Shown here: positions 12,961 through 13,079 of the stretch, piece after piece
Position numbering within the stretch: the stretch's first letter is position 1
Layout of the letters: each line of letters starts with the position of its first letter
Source of the DNA: an uncultured Eubacteriales bacterium
GTDB taxonomy: Bacteria > Bacillota > Clostridia > Oscillospirales > Oscillospiraceae
Reading direction: 5' to 3'
Assembly (NCBI GenBank): GCA_900544975.1
Contig: UQXI01000050.1
Coordinates: forward strand, 1 to 13,079
DNA: 13,079 nt
Notes under the pieces: generated by a model
The model's database searches: none
What the model was told of the DNA's origin: nothing
What the model saw: the letters and a program-made list of their open reading frames with translations, nothing else
Made by a program: the position numbers and the translations under genes

Positions 12961-13079
12961 ATGGGTGACTTTCAAAGCTGGGTGAACCAGCTGAATTATG
13001 ACCAGTTGATCGAGATGGTGATCACGGTGCTTGCCGCAGTGATTTGCATCACGCTGCATGAAGTGAGCCACGGCTATGC
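12961..13079 (+). CDS. Site-2-protease family (M50) membrane metalloprotease, N-terminal fragment
   Basis: Only the first 39 codons are in the window. After a short amphipathic lead (1-19), a hydrophobic helix (MVITVLAAVICITL, 19-32) runs directly into HEVSHGY. Its HExxH pattern (His34, Glu35 and His38 by this count) is the zinc site of M50 site-2-type proteases, which cut inside the membrane. The short N-terminus before HExxH resembles the Rv0359-type / group III S2P family common in Firmicutes and not SpoIVFB or RseP. GAGGAG lies 4 bases before ATG 12961; ATG 12949 is a possible alternative in the same frame. The substrate is unknown. Confidence 0.8.
   Translation, partial: MGDFQSWVNQLNYDQLIEMVITVLAAVICITLHEVSHGY

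Overview
The window reads as chromosomal DNA from a GC-rich, spore-forming anaerobic Firmicute. A complete spo0A gene, an RqcP-type S4 protein, a CyuA-type cysteine desulfidase, Gram-positive style AGGAGG ribosome binding sites and sigma-A promoters support Clostridia. Protein and repeat style suggest an Oscillospiraceae-like gut bacterium (inference; no database search was possible). I see no phage, IS element, tRNA, rRNA or CRISPR array.

Layout, left to right. (1) Bases 1-2446, minus strand: an ABC exporter operon made of an ATPase and, overlapping it by 4 bp, a membrane subunit that runs off the left edge. Its seven predicted helices are followed by a large extracellular part resembling the front of an M1 aminopeptidase. 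(2) Bases 2447-2881 are non-coding and hold an inverted pair of short repeats and a good promoter for a small plus-strand cytidine-deaminase-family gene (2882-3274). (3) Bases 3367-5527, minus strand: an OmpR-type response regulator and a sensor kinase, converging on the deaminase gene across a shared bidirectional terminator. (4) Bases 5694-6833, plus strand: a divergent, unrecognised protein with an ArsR-like winged helix at its C-terminus. (5) Bases 6977-10234, plus strand: a likely four-gene operon with its own strong promoter and terminator. It encodes a CobW/COG0523 metallochaperone GTPase carrying a His/Cys-rich tandem repeat domain, a second divergent P-loop protein fused to a YcgQ (DUF1980)-like C-terminal domain, RqcP, and a patatin-like hydrolase. 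(6) Bases 10300-12641, minus strand: spo0A, with two perfect and one near-perfect 0A box upstream, preceded by cyuA. (7) Bases 12961-13079, plus strand: the first 39 codons of a site-2-protease-type (M50) membrane protease.

The most notable part is region 5. The two adjacent P-loop proteins look like a metal-handling pair: one is a CobW chaperone with about 36 His and 11 Cys in an 83-residue array, the other lacks the CobW CxCC motif but carries the domain that in YcgQ accompanies the YcgR permease. Their co-transcription with a ribosome-rescue factor and a lipase-like protein is unexplained. Several gene starts were moved from the longest reading frame to starts with proper ribosome binding sites, including a TTG start (6977) and a GTG start (9138).
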